From Actinomycetales bacterium (GTDB taxonomy: Bacteria; Actinomycetota; Actinomycetes; Actinomycetales; Actinomycetaceae): DNA of 64,000 nucleotides. Under the pieces are notes generated by a model that did no database searches, was not told the DNA's origin, and was given only the letters and a program-made list of their open reading frames with translations. How positions within the stretch are numbered: the first letter of the stretch is position 1; each line of letters starts with the position of its first letter. The stretch lies in NCBI GenBank assembly GCA_015655375.1, contig JAATFD010000012.1, forward strand, positions 27,094 through 91,093. The letters run 5' to 3'. Positions 18,202 to 26,034 of the stretch are shown here, piece after piece. The position numbers and the translations under genes are program-made.

Positions 18202-19344
18202 ATGCCGATTCGTGTCGGTCTCATCGGAACAGGGTCCATTGCCCGAGAAAAACATCTTCCGGGGATGGTCGAGCTGGGCGGCCTCGTCGAGACTGTCGCG
18301 GTCGTCGACGTCAACGAGGAGCGCGCTCGCTCCGCCGCCGCCGACTACGCGGTCCCGCACTCGTACACGGACTACCAGGAGATGCTCGAGGTCGACCATC
18401 CCGACCTCGTCCTCATCGCCACCCCTCCCTCCACTCACCGTGAGACCGTGACCGCCGCGTTGGATGCGGGCGCCTGGGTCGCCTGCGAGAAGCCACCAAC
18501 GCTGTCCCTGGCCGACTACGACGCGATGTCCGCCCACGAGAAGGAGGGCGGCCCCTATGTCTCCTTCCTCTTCCAACACCGCTGGGGATCCGCCGCACGT
18601 AGGTTGCGCGAACTCGTCGCCCACGGCACCCTCGGACGCCCCCTTGTCGCCACCTGCAACACCCTGTGGTACCGCGACCCCACCTACTTCGCCGTGCCCT
18701 GGCGCGCCAAGTGGGCCACCGAGGGCGGCGGCCCCACCATGGGCCACGGCATCCACCAGGTCGACATGCTCCTGTCCATCCTCGGCAACTGGAGCGACGT
18801 CAGCGCCGAAATGGCCACACTCGGACGCGACACCGAGACCGAGGACGTCTCCCTGGCCATCGCCCGCCTCGAGAACGGCGCCATGGTCTCCGTGACCAAC
18901 AGCCTGCTCTCACCCCGCCAGACCAGCGACGTGCGCATCGACTTCGAGAAAGCCACCGTCGAGGTCCACCACCTCTACGGCTACGACAACACGAACTGGA
19001 CCTGGACCCCCGCCCCCGACATCCCCGAGGACGAGGCCGCCAGCTGGCTTCCCCGGAGCAACGAGACCTCGGACACCCACGTCCACCAGTTCCGCATCAT
19101 CCTCGATGCCATGGAGCGCGGCGAGCGCCCACCCGTCAGTGGGGCCGACGGACGCCGCGGCCTCGAATTCGCCGCCGGAATGTACAAGTCCGCATTGACC
19201 GGACGCCGCGTCGCCCGCAGCGAGCTCACCCCCGACGACCCGTTCTACACAACGATGACCGGAGGCGACGCGAGCACCGCCACCGACCGGATCCACGCGG
19301 GAACCATCCTCGCGCCGTCCCAAGGACCAGAACGCCATGCCTGA
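18202..19344 (+). CDS. Gfo/Idh/MocA family NAD(P)-dependent sugar dehydrogenase
   Basis: 380 residues from the ATG at 18202 (AAGGGGG upstream). The Rossmann start MPIRVGLIGTGSIAREKHLPGM, the LIATPPSTHRETVTAALDAG segment and the catalytic-lysine motif CEKPPTLSLADYDA are family hallmarks; GGGPTMGHGIHQVDMLL carries the conserved active-site DxxxH-like pattern. Family members oxidise sugars, inositols or sugar acids, often at C3. The DUF6807 gene starts 8 bp before its stop, implying translational coupling. Substrate unknown. Confidence 0.9.
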   Translation: MPIRVGLIGTGSIAREKHLPGMVELGGLVETVAVVDVNEERARSAAADYAVPHSYTDYQEMLEVDHPDLVLIATPPSTHRETVTAALDAGAWVACEKPPTLSLADYDAMSAHEKEGGPYVSFLFQHRWGSAARRLRELVAHGTLGRPLVATCNTLWYRDPTYFAVPWRAKWATEGGGPTMGHGIHQVDMLLSILGNWSDVSAEMATLGRDTETEDVSLAIARLENGAMVSVTNSLLSPRQTSDVRIDFEKATVEVHHLYGYDNTNWTWTPAPDIPEDEAASWLPRSNETSDTHVHQFRIILDAMERGERPPVSGADGRRGLEFAAGMYKSALTGRRVARSELTPDDPFYTTMTGGDASTATDRIHAGTILAPSQGPERHA

Positions 19345-20293
19345 CTTCTCGATCACGCGCGAACGCGGAGCCCTCGACGTGCACTGCGACGGGGTGACCC
19401 TCGCCCGCTACGTCTTCACCCCGGTCGGGTCGGCCTTTGAGGGGCCCAAGCCCTTCCTCCACCCGATCAGAACGTTGTCCGGGTCGGTCCTCACCGGATT
19501 CCGACCCTGGGACCACCGCTGGCACAAGGGCCTCCAGATGACACTGACCGACATCTCAGGCCAGAACTTCTGGGGCGGCAACACCTACGTCCGCGGCCAG
19601 GGCTACCAGGCCCTCGACAACGTCGGCACCATCCGTCACGACGACTTCGAGTCCCTGGGCGACGGGGCCCGAGCGACCATCGACGAGCGACTCACGTGGA
19701 TCACAGCGACCGGCGAGCATTGGCTCGACGAACGCCGCACCACCACCCTCCACGACGCCGACCACGAGGCCGGATCCTGGGTCCTCGACCTCGACACCGA
19801 ACTCACCAATATCTCAGGCCACGGTCTCACCCTCGGCAGTCCCGCCACCAACGGGCGCGAGAACGCCGGCTACTCCGGCCTCTTCTGGCGCCTGCCCCGA
19901 TCCTTCACCGGCGGGCGCATCACCACGCCCGCCGAGCCTTCTGTCGATGGGACCCGCCACGAGACTCGGACCCTGGCCGGAAACGAGGCCGAGAGACTCC
20001 TCGGATCGCGCGCACCCTGGCTCGCCTTCCACGGCGACTACGACGAGACGGATCAGCAGGCCTGCGTCCTCGCACTGTTGGCCACCACCAACTTGGCGCC
20101 GCAACCACGATGGTTCATCCGGTCCGTGCCCTATCCGGGCATCGCTTCATCGCCCACTTTCTCCGAGTCTCTTCTCCTGGAACGCAAACAGACGCTGAAG
20201 CTATCGCATCGATTCGTCCTTCTGGACGGGGATGCGGATGCCGAAACGCTCGCTGTCCTTGCGGAGAAGAAGCGACTGCCAGAACCTTCCTGA
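19337..20293 (+). CDS. DUF6807 (PmoA-like) protein, copy 1
   Basis: 318 residues, no signal peptide. GFRPWDHRWHKGLQMTLTDI, NFWGGNTYVRGQGYQAL and GSPATNGRENAGYSGLFWRLP are shared almost word for word with the second copy at 53443-54294 (YWGGRSYVRDRGY, GSPATEGRTGVGYGGLFWR), so both belong to one beta-rich family now called DUF6807. Its biochemical role is unproven. The conserved His-His and acidic residues would suit a sugar-binding or sugar-mutarotase/lyase-like site, but that is inference. Coupled to the upstream dehydrogenase by an 8-bp overlap. Confidence 0.85.
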   Translation: MPDFSITRERGALDVHCDGVTLARYVFTPVGSAFEGPKPFLHPIRTLSGSVLTGFRPWDHRWHKGLQMTLTDISGQNFWGGNTYVRGQGYQALDNVGTIRHDDFESLGDGARATIDERLTWITATGEHWLDERRTTTLHDADHEAGSWVLDLDTELTNISGHGLTLGSPATNGRENAGYSGLFWRLPRSFTGGRITTPAEPSVDGTRHETRTLAGNEAERLLGSRAPWLAFHGDYDETDQQACVLALLATTNLAPQPRWFIRSVPYPGIASSPTFSESLLLERKQTLKLSHRFVLLDGDADAETLAVLAEKKRLPEPS

Positions 20294-20349
20294 CCCGACA
20301 TTTTTCACTCCGCCCGCGTTCTCAGACCGGTGAACCACGTTGCCGTGGC

Positions 20350-20363
20350 GGAAAGCGTTTACC
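20350..20363. promoter_or_regulatory. Weaker LacI-type operator candidate upstream of the MHS transporter
   Basis: GGAAAGCGTTTACC resembles the other island operators but is less symmetric. It lies 172 bp upstream of the transporter ATG within a 241-bp gap that otherwise shows no gene. The base composition here and in the transporter is more AT-rich than in the flanking genes. Confidence 0.4.
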
Positions 20364-20534
20364 TCCAGTCGAACCCGAAAGGCCACTATGAAGCGCAGAG
20401 CCCCTCCCCAGCGTCAGCCGCCTGACCTGGTTGTTCTTATCCCCACCACCTCCACAGCGAATATGGAGCTCTCTGTCCCCGGCGCGGCAGTCTCGTCGTC
20501 GCGCCGTCCACGTCAAAGATGATTTGGAATCCTC

Positions 20535-21866
20535 ATGACTACACAAATCTCCCCCGCTGATCCTCCCGCGCAAGCTCCCGCGCGCAGCCCCCGAAGGGCC
20601 GCCTGGAGTGGATGGATCGGCAGCGCACTCGAGTACTATGACTTCGCTCTGTACGCGCAGGCTTCCGGGCTGATCTTCCCGACGATCTTCTTCCCCACCC
20701 AGAACGCCGCCCTCGCCATCATTTCCTCTCTCGGCACATACGCGGTCGGCTACATCGCCCGCCCGATCGGTGCGGTGATCCTCGGAAATCACGGAGACCG
20801 GAAGGGACGCAAGAACGTCCTCGTCTTCACCCTGCTTCTCATGGGAGTGGCCACCTTCGGCGTCGGTCTCCTTCCCACATATGCGCAGGTCGGAATCTGG
20901 GCTCCCGTCTTCCTCGTCATCCTTCGGCTGGTCCAGGGATTTGCCGTTGCCGGCGAGCTCGGTGGTTCCAATGCCCTCGTCGTCGAAAGCGCGCCCGACG
21001 CCAAACGCGGCTTCTTCGCCAGCTTCAGCCTGCAGGGTTCGCAGGTCGGGTCGATTCTTGCCACCGCGATCATGCTTCCGCTCGCCGCCTACCTCCCCGA
21101 GGCTGCGTTCGAGTCCTGGGGCTGGCGAATTCCGTTCCTCTTGAGCGCTCTCGTGGTGATCGCCGCTTATATCATTCGCCGCGGGGTTGAGGAACCTCCC
21201 GCCTACCTCGCACATCAGGACCAGACCGAGGAGCAGAAGACGCCCGTCGTCGAGCTCTTCTCTCGTTATCCGAAGGTTGTCCTGTGGTGCATCTTGAGCG
21301 CCCTCGCGAATGTCATCGGGACGACAACCCTCACCTTCGGACCCAGCTTCGCCAAACAGGCAAGTTACGGAATCGGCTTCTCAACCGGAGACCTCCTCCT
21401 GGTCACTCTCATCACGAACACCGTCTCAATGCTGACGATCCCGATCTTCGGCAAGCTCTCTGACCGGTTCGGTCGTCTTCCGTTCATGGCTGGCGGGTGT
21501 GTGGCAGGAGGGCTCCTGTCCGTGGTGTTCCTGTGGTCCATCGAGCAGAAGAGCCTCCCTCTCGTCATCCTGTTCGCGGTCCTCACGATGAGCTTCGGAT
21601 ACCAGGCATGGAACGCGACTTTCGCAACGGCGTTCCAAGAGCAATTCCCGGTCCGCCTGCGCGTCACTGGCTTCGCGGTCTCCCAGAACATCGGCATCAT
21701 GCTCGCCGCTCTCACACCCTCCCTGTTTGCAGCGGTGGCGCCTCCGGGGAGCCGGAATGTGCCACTCATCGTCGGAATCCTGACGCTCGTTGCAGCCTGC
21801 GTCGCAGCTTTCGCCTCCCTGCGGTTGGCGGAGCACAAGGGTACGAAACTCGAGGAACTCGGGTGA
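20535..21866 (+). CDS. MFS transporter, metabolite:H+ symporter (MHS) type
   Basis: 443 residues with about twelve membrane helices. WSGWIGSALEYYDFALYAQASGLIF is the typical first helix of the MHS group (ShiA, KgtP, ProP relatives), RPIGAVILGNHGDRKGRKN is the MFS loop 2-3 motif, and RLVQGFAVAGELGGSNALVVE carries the helix-5 motif of MHS. The group mainly moves organic acids and polar metabolites with protons, which hints that the island's substrate is a sugar acid or cyclitol acid rather than a neutral sugar. Codon use is less GC-rich than its neighbours. Confidence 0.9.
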   Translation: MTTQISPADPPAQAPARSPRRAAWSGWIGSALEYYDFALYAQASGLIFPTIFFPTQNAALAIISSLGTYAVGYIARPIGAVILGNHGDRKGRKNVLVFTLLLMGVATFGVGLLPTYAQVGIWAPVFLVILRLVQGFAVAGELGGSNALVVESAPDAKRGFFASFSLQGSQVGSILATAIMLPLAAYLPEAAFESWGWRIPFLLSALVVIAAYIIRRGVEEPPAYLAHQDQTEEQKTPVVELFSRYPKVVLWCILSALANVIGTTTLTFGPSFAKQASYGIGFSTGDLLLVTLITNTVSMLTIPIFGKLSDRFGRLPFMAGGCVAGGLLSVVFLWSIEQKSLPLVILFAVLTMSFGYQAWNATFATAFQEQFPVRLRVTGFAVSQNIGIMLAALTPSLFAAVAPPGSRNVPLIVGILTLVAACVAAFASLRLAEHKGTKLEELG

Positions 21867-21946
21867 GCCTGCGTTCGTCCGCTGATCCACGCCTCTCCGA
21901 CGCTCAGGGGAGAGACGCCCATACCACCGTCCAAGGAGAATGAACC

Positions 21947-22963
21947 GTGACAGATCCAGTGGTGCCAGACATCCAGCGCGGATGGGTCCTCCATGCGCCT
22001 GGTGACCTCCGTTTGGAGGAACTTCCCGTTCGCCGACCGGATCCCGATGAAGTGCTCGTCCGTGTCAGCGCGGTGGGCGTGTGCGGAACCGACAAACATC
22101 TCTTCCATGAGGGACGTGACAGTTCGAAAGTGGTCACAGACCCCTTGGTGATCGGTCACGAATTCGGAGGCCGAATCGTGGCAGTCGGCAAGAACATCGA
22201 TCCGGCCAGGATCGGGCAGAGGGTCTCCGTCGAACCGCTCATGCCCAACTGGGGATCCCGCGAGGCCCGGATGGGCCGCTACAACCTGGATCCCGACCAG
22301 TTGTTCTGCGGAAACCCGGGCTACGACGGCGGACTGCAGGAATATGTGCCCATCACTGCGGACAATGCCCACCCCGTACCCGATGGCGTCAGCGACAGCT
22401 CAGCGGCGATGGTCGAACCCATCTCGGTGGCGCTGAGCGGGGTCGACAAGGCAGAGGTTTCCCTCGGAGGGCGCGTCCTCATCACCGGGGCGGGCCCGAT
22501 CGGCCTCTTCGCCGCACAGCTCTCGATCGCTTCGGGAGCGGGTGAGGTCCACGTCGTCGAGCCACGCCCGTCACGGCAGAAGGCTGCTGCCGCCTTGGGA
22601 GCCACGGTGCATCCAAGCCTCGAAGAGGCTCCATCCGACGTCGACTCGCTCATCGAGTGCACAGGGGTCGCTGTCGTACGCCACGACGGTTTCTTCCACG
22701 TCCGCCCGGGCGGACGTGTGGTCTTCATTGGCGTCGGCGACCAGGATGCGAACGTTCCAATGCTTCCGGTCATCGAACGCGAGGTGACGCTGCACGGCGT
22801 GATGCGCTACCACTTCACATGGCCGAGAGTCATCGCCATGCTCGCGGCGCATCGGATCCAGACCGATTCGCTCGTCACCGCGGAGATTCCCTTCGAGGAC
22901 GCTCTACGTGAATGGACCCAACCCGACCCCGACGAGATCAAGACCATCATCAGGATCGAGTGA
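21947..22963 (+). CDS. Zinc-dependent medium-chain dehydrogenase, sorbitol-dehydrogenase-like
   Basis: 338 residues from a GTG at 21947 with AAGGAG 8 nt upstream. Catalytic-zinc ligands Cys46 (VGVCGTDK), His71-Glu72 (IGHEFGG) and a Glu in MVEPISV are present; the NAD site is ITGAGPIGLFAAQ. In the region that holds the four structural-zinc cysteines of most family members, the sequence VEPLMPNWGSREARMGRYN has none, as in animal sorbitol dehydrogenases. Likely oxidises a polyol or sugar alcohol. Follows the transporter by 80 bp, probably in one unit; its 3' end overlaps the convergent LacI gene by 14 bp. Confidence 0.88.
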   Translation: MTDPVVPDIQRGWVLHAPGDLRLEELPVRRPDPDEVLVRVSAVGVCGTDKHLFHEGRDSSKVVTDPLVIGHEFGGRIVAVGKNIDPARIGQRVSVEPLMPNWGSREARMGRYNLDPDQLFCGNPGYDGGLQEYVPITADNAHPVPDGVSDSSAAMVEPISVALSGVDKAEVSLGGRVLITGAGPIGLFAAQLSIASGAGEVHVVEPRPSRQKAAAALGATVHPSLEEAPSDVDSLIECTGVAVVRHDGFFHVRPGGRVVFIGVGDQDANVPMLPVIEREVTLHGVMRYHFTWPRVIAMLAAHRIQTDSLVTAEIPFEDALREWTQPDPDEIKTIIRIE

Positions 22964-24047
22964 GGGGAGTCTCCTGGCTCACCGCCACCTTCGGCGTCGA
23001 CTCTCGCACGATGACCGACGATCCGACCCGCACCGTCTGCGGGCCCGGGTCGTCGGTTTCGAGTGCCAGCACGGCCGCCCTCGTGCCAACCTCGATCGAG
23101 GGCACACGCACCGTCGTCATTGAGGGCGCGACGTGCTCCATCGTCGCGATGTCGTCGAAGCCCGCAAACGCCAGACGCCTCGGCACCTCACACCCATGCG
23201 CCCTGGCGACCGAGAGCGCGCCGAGCACCATGATGTCGGCAGCAGCGAACACTAGTTGGACGTCCTCGTCCGCCTTCCCGAGACCCAAGAGCTGCTCCAT
23301 CGCCTCCATGCCACCCGCATAGGTCAATGAGCCGTGGATCACCCGCTGCGTGGGCACGTCGATCCCCCGCTCATTCAGCGCCATGAGAAACCCGCGAGTG
23401 CGGTCACGCGCGGTCTCATGCCGAGGGGGACCTGCCAGCACGGCGAAGCGCCGATACCCGAGGTCGACCAACCGATCCGCCAGATCAGCGCCCCCGCCCT
23501 CGTTGTCAATGAGGACGCACGAGGCATCGGGAATCTGTCGTCCGACAGTCACCAAGGTCCCGCCGGTGCCGAGGTACTCCTCCAGAGTGCGGTTCAGCTC
23601 GTCGTCAGCACCCGCCAGCCCCGGAGTCGACGAGGTCGTCGACGATTCGGACGGAATGCGAGAGCCGGCCAGGATCAGCCCACTGACGCGGTTGGCCGTC
23701 ATCATCGCGACAAGTTCCGGTTCACGCGACCGATCGTTCTGGGTCGTAGCCAGACTGAGTTGGCGCCCGTGTGCCACGGCCGCCTCGGACGCACCTGCGG
23801 CGATCGAGGAAAAGTACGGGTCTGTGATGTCATTGACGATGAGGCCGAGCGTGCGCGACCGCCCGGACGCGACCGCCTGCGCGTTCAGATCCGGGACATA
23901 GCGCAGCTTCGCGGCGGCCTGCTCGACGCGCCGACGGAGGTCCTCGCGCACGATCCGGTCGGCCGAACCATTGATGGCGCGTGAAGCAGTCGCCAGGGAG
24001 ACGCCAGCCTCACGCGCGACATCACTCAAGGTCACCCGCCCGTGCAT
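22950..24047 (-). CDS. LacI family transcriptional regulator
   Basis: 365 residues. The N-terminal helix-turn-helix VTLSDVAREAGVSLATASRAINGS (about 5-28) and hinge AKLRYVPDLNAQAVASGRSRTLG are classic, followed by a periplasmic-binding-protein fold with LGLIVNDITDPYFSSIAAG and a C-terminal RRLAFAGFDDIATMEHVAPSMTTVRV. An insertion of about 20 residues rich in Ser/Thr (SSTTSSTPG) is unusual within the core. Encoded 24 bp after the isomerase gene and likely in the same transcript. Most probably controls the four GGAA..CGCTTTCC operators of the island. Confidence 0.93.
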   Translation of the reverse strand: MHGRVTLSDVAREAGVSLATASRAINGSADRIVREDLRRRVEQAAAKLRYVPDLNAQAVASGRSRTLGLIVNDITDPYFSSIAAGASEAAVAHGRQLSLATTQNDRSREPELVAMMTANRVSGLILAGSRIPSESSTTSSTPGLAGADDELNRTLEEYLGTGGTLVTVGRQIPDASCVLIDNEGGGADLADRLVDLGYRRFAVLAGPPRHETARDRTRGFLMALNERGIDVPTQRVIHGSLTYAGGMEAMEQLLGLGKADEDVQLVFAAADIMVLGALSVARAHGCEVPRRLAFAGFDDIATMEHVAPSMTTVRVPSIEVGTRAAVLALETDDPGPQTVRVGSSVIVRESTPKVAVSQETPLTRS

Positions 24048-24071
24048 GCTCGTCAGCGTACCAACACGGCC

Positions 24072-24977
24072 TCAGCTCACGTAGGGAAGCACGAACTCTG
24101 ACAGGTCCCGAGCCACGCGATCCGCGGTCTCCTGGACGGGTGCGGCCCAGACATCCTCGTTGAAGATCTCCGTCTCGATCGGGCCGCGATACCCGGCTTC
24201 GCTCACCCAGGAGGTGATCGTCGCGAAGTCGATGTACCCGTCGCCGACGAAGTGGCGGGAGTTCAGGGCGTCCGCGGCCAGAGGCAGATTCCAGTCGCAG
24301 ACCTGGTAGGAGGCCAGACGTCCCTCTGCTCCGGCACGTGCGATCGAGGCGCGCAGGTCGGGATCCCACCACACGTGATAGGTGTCGACGACGACTCCGA
24401 CGACATCGGCATCGAAGGGCGCCGCGAGGTCGAGCGCCTGCCCCAGTGTCGAGACGACGGCACGATCCGCCGCGAAGATCGGGTGCAGCGGTTCGAGAAC
24501 GAGCCGTATCCCGTGCGCCCGCGCGATCGGAGCAAGATCGGCCAGACGATCAGCCACGCGCGCGCGTACCGCGACGATGTCCCGGTCGGCGGCTGTCGCA
24601 TCCGGACGAGGACCTGCCCCGGGAGCACTGCGGGCAGGAAGGCCGCCAACGACCATGATCAGCTCATGGGTCCCGAGCGCCTCGGCCTCCTCGATGGCGT
24701 GGGTGTTGTCCTCGATCGTGGCGGCGATCCCCTTGGGATCGGCGGCCGTGAGGAAGCCACCGCGGCACAGGCTGGAGATCCCGAGTCCCGCGCCCTCGAT
24801 GATGCGGCGGACCTCGACGGCGCCGAGTTCGGCGACCTGTTCACGCCAGGGGCCGAACCACCCGAGGCCGGCGCGGGCGGCGGCCGCGACAGCCTCGGCC
24901 AGGCTGGTGTGCTTGACGGTGGCGGTGTTGAGGGAGGCGCGGGCCAATGTGCCCGCGGTGGACGACGTCGATGTCAT
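24072..24977 (-). CDS. Sugar phosphate isomerase/epimerase-type TIM-barrel protein
   Basis: 301 residues of the xylose-isomerase-like barrel superfamily. Metal-ligand candidates occur in the usual order: Glu in LVLEPLHPIF, Asp in VGVVVDTYHVWW, and Glu near the end in YRGPIETEIFNED; HFVGDGYIDF is a loop typical of inosose dehydratase or hydroxypyruvate isomerase relatives. The family covers isomerases, epimerases, dehydratases and beta-eliminating enzymes acting on keto-sugars, which suits a product of the island's Gfo/Idh/MocA enzymes. Starts 26 bp from the shared operator and is divergent from the SDR gene. Confidence 0.85.
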   Translation of the reverse strand: MTSTSSTAGTLARASLNTATVKHTSLAEAVAAAARAGLGWFGPWREQVAELGAVEVRRIIEGAGLGISSLCRGGFLTAADPKGIAATIEDNTHAIEEAEALGTHELIMVVGGLPARSAPGAGPRPDATAADRDIVAVRARVADRLADLAPIARAHGIRLVLEPLHPIFAADRAVVSTLGQALDLAAPFDADVVGVVVDTYHVWWDPDLRASIARAGAEGRLASYQVCDWNLPLAADALNSRHFVGDGYIDFATITSWVSEAGYRGPIETEIFNEDVWAAPVQETADRVARDLSEFVLPYVS

Positions 24978-25002
24978 GGGAAAGTCCGGTCACTCGAGAG
25001 GG

Positions 25003-25020
25003 TTGGAATGCGCTTTCCAA
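25003..25020. promoter_or_regulatory. LacI-type operator between divergent isomerase and SDR genes
   Basis: TTGGAATGCGCTTTCCAA is an 18-bp palindrome with one mismatched pair. It is identical over 17 bases to the site at 29543-29560. Its position, 26 bp from the isomerase ATG and 69 bp from the SDR ATG, lets one bound repressor act on both divergent promoters. Confidence 0.75.
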
Positions 25021-25088
25021 CAGACTACGATTCCTCACGTCGGCCGTCAACGCACTGAGTTGGACGGTCCCGTTCCAAGGAGCCGCAG

Positions 25089-25958
25089 ATGTCTCAGCCA
25101 CACGCCCCGTCCCTCGCCCACGGCACCGACCCGAGCCGCGCACCCGGGCCATCTCCCGTCGTGATGATCACCGGCGGAAACCGCGGGATCGGACGCGGGA
25201 TCACCGAAGAGCTGCTGCGCCGTGGCTGGCGCGTCTCGATGCTGTCCACCCGCGATCTCGATCCCGACCTCATCGCCAGCCTTGACGCAGTGGCGGGCGC
25301 ACCCGGCCGTGTCGCCCACACGACCGGATCGGTCGCCGAAATCGGCGATCACCAGCGCTTCCTCAACACCACCCTCGAGCGATTCGGACGCCTCGACGCC
25401 CTGGTCAACAACGCGGGAGTCGCGCCCTCACAGCGCGCCGACCTGTTGGAGGCCTCGCCCGGATCCTTCGATCGCGTCCTCGACATCAATCTGCGCGGCC
25501 CCTATTTCCTCACCCAGATCATCGCCCGCGAGTTGATTGCCCAACGCGACCGCGACCATCCCGAGGCGGCCGCCGACCCGACGTCCGTCCTCGAACGCCC
25601 CAGCGGGACGATCATCAACGTATCGTCGTGCTCGGCCGTCGTCGTCTCGACGAACCGGGGCGAATATTGCGTCTCGAAGGCGGGCGTCGCGATGGCGACT
25701 CAGCTCTTCGCCGCCCGTCTGGCGCCCGAGGGCATCGTCGTCTACGAGGTCCGCCCCGGCATCATCGCCACCGACATGACGGCCGGCGTCGCGGAGAAGT
25801 ACGACCGACTCATCGCTGAGGGCGCCTTCCCGATTCCCCGGTGGGGCCGCCCCTCCGACATCGGCTCCGTCGTCGGGATGCTCGTCGAGGGACGCGCCCC
25901 CTATTCAACGGGCGAGGTCATCAACGTCGATGGCGGCATGCACATCCAACAACTCTGA
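25089..25958 (+). CDS. Short-chain dehydrogenase/reductase (SDR)
   Basis: 289 residues. Cofactor motif TGGNRGIG (about 28-35), NNAG in the middle, and a catalytic Ser plus YxxxK (GEYCVSKAG). A DVDGG-like NVDGGMHI ending is typical of classical SDRs acting on sugars and beta-keto compounds. The first 22 residues (SQPHAPSLAHGTDPSRAPGP) form an extra, Pro-rich leader not needed for the fold, so a start further in is possible. First gene of a plus-strand unit with the FAD protein, under the shared LacI operator. Confidence 0.9.
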   Translation: MSQPHAPSLAHGTDPSRAPGPSPVVMITGGNRGIGRGITEELLRRGWRVSMLSTRDLDPDLIASLDAVAGAPGRVAHTTGSVAEIGDHQRFLNTTLERFGRLDALVNNAGVAPSQRADLLEASPGSFDRVLDINLRGPYFLTQIIARELIAQRDRDHPEAAADPTSVLERPSGTIINVSSCSAVVVSTNRGEYCVSKAGVAMATQLFAARLAPEGIVVYEVRPGIIATDMTAGVAEKYDRLIAEGAFPIPRWGRPSDIGSVVGMLVEGRAPYSTGEVINVDGGMHIQQL

Positions 25959-26034
25959 AACCACCCGCCGGCGAAGCACGCCCTCGTCCGACCTCGAGAC
26001 ACGTCTTCCCGCCCCACTCACCTTGGAGTTCCCG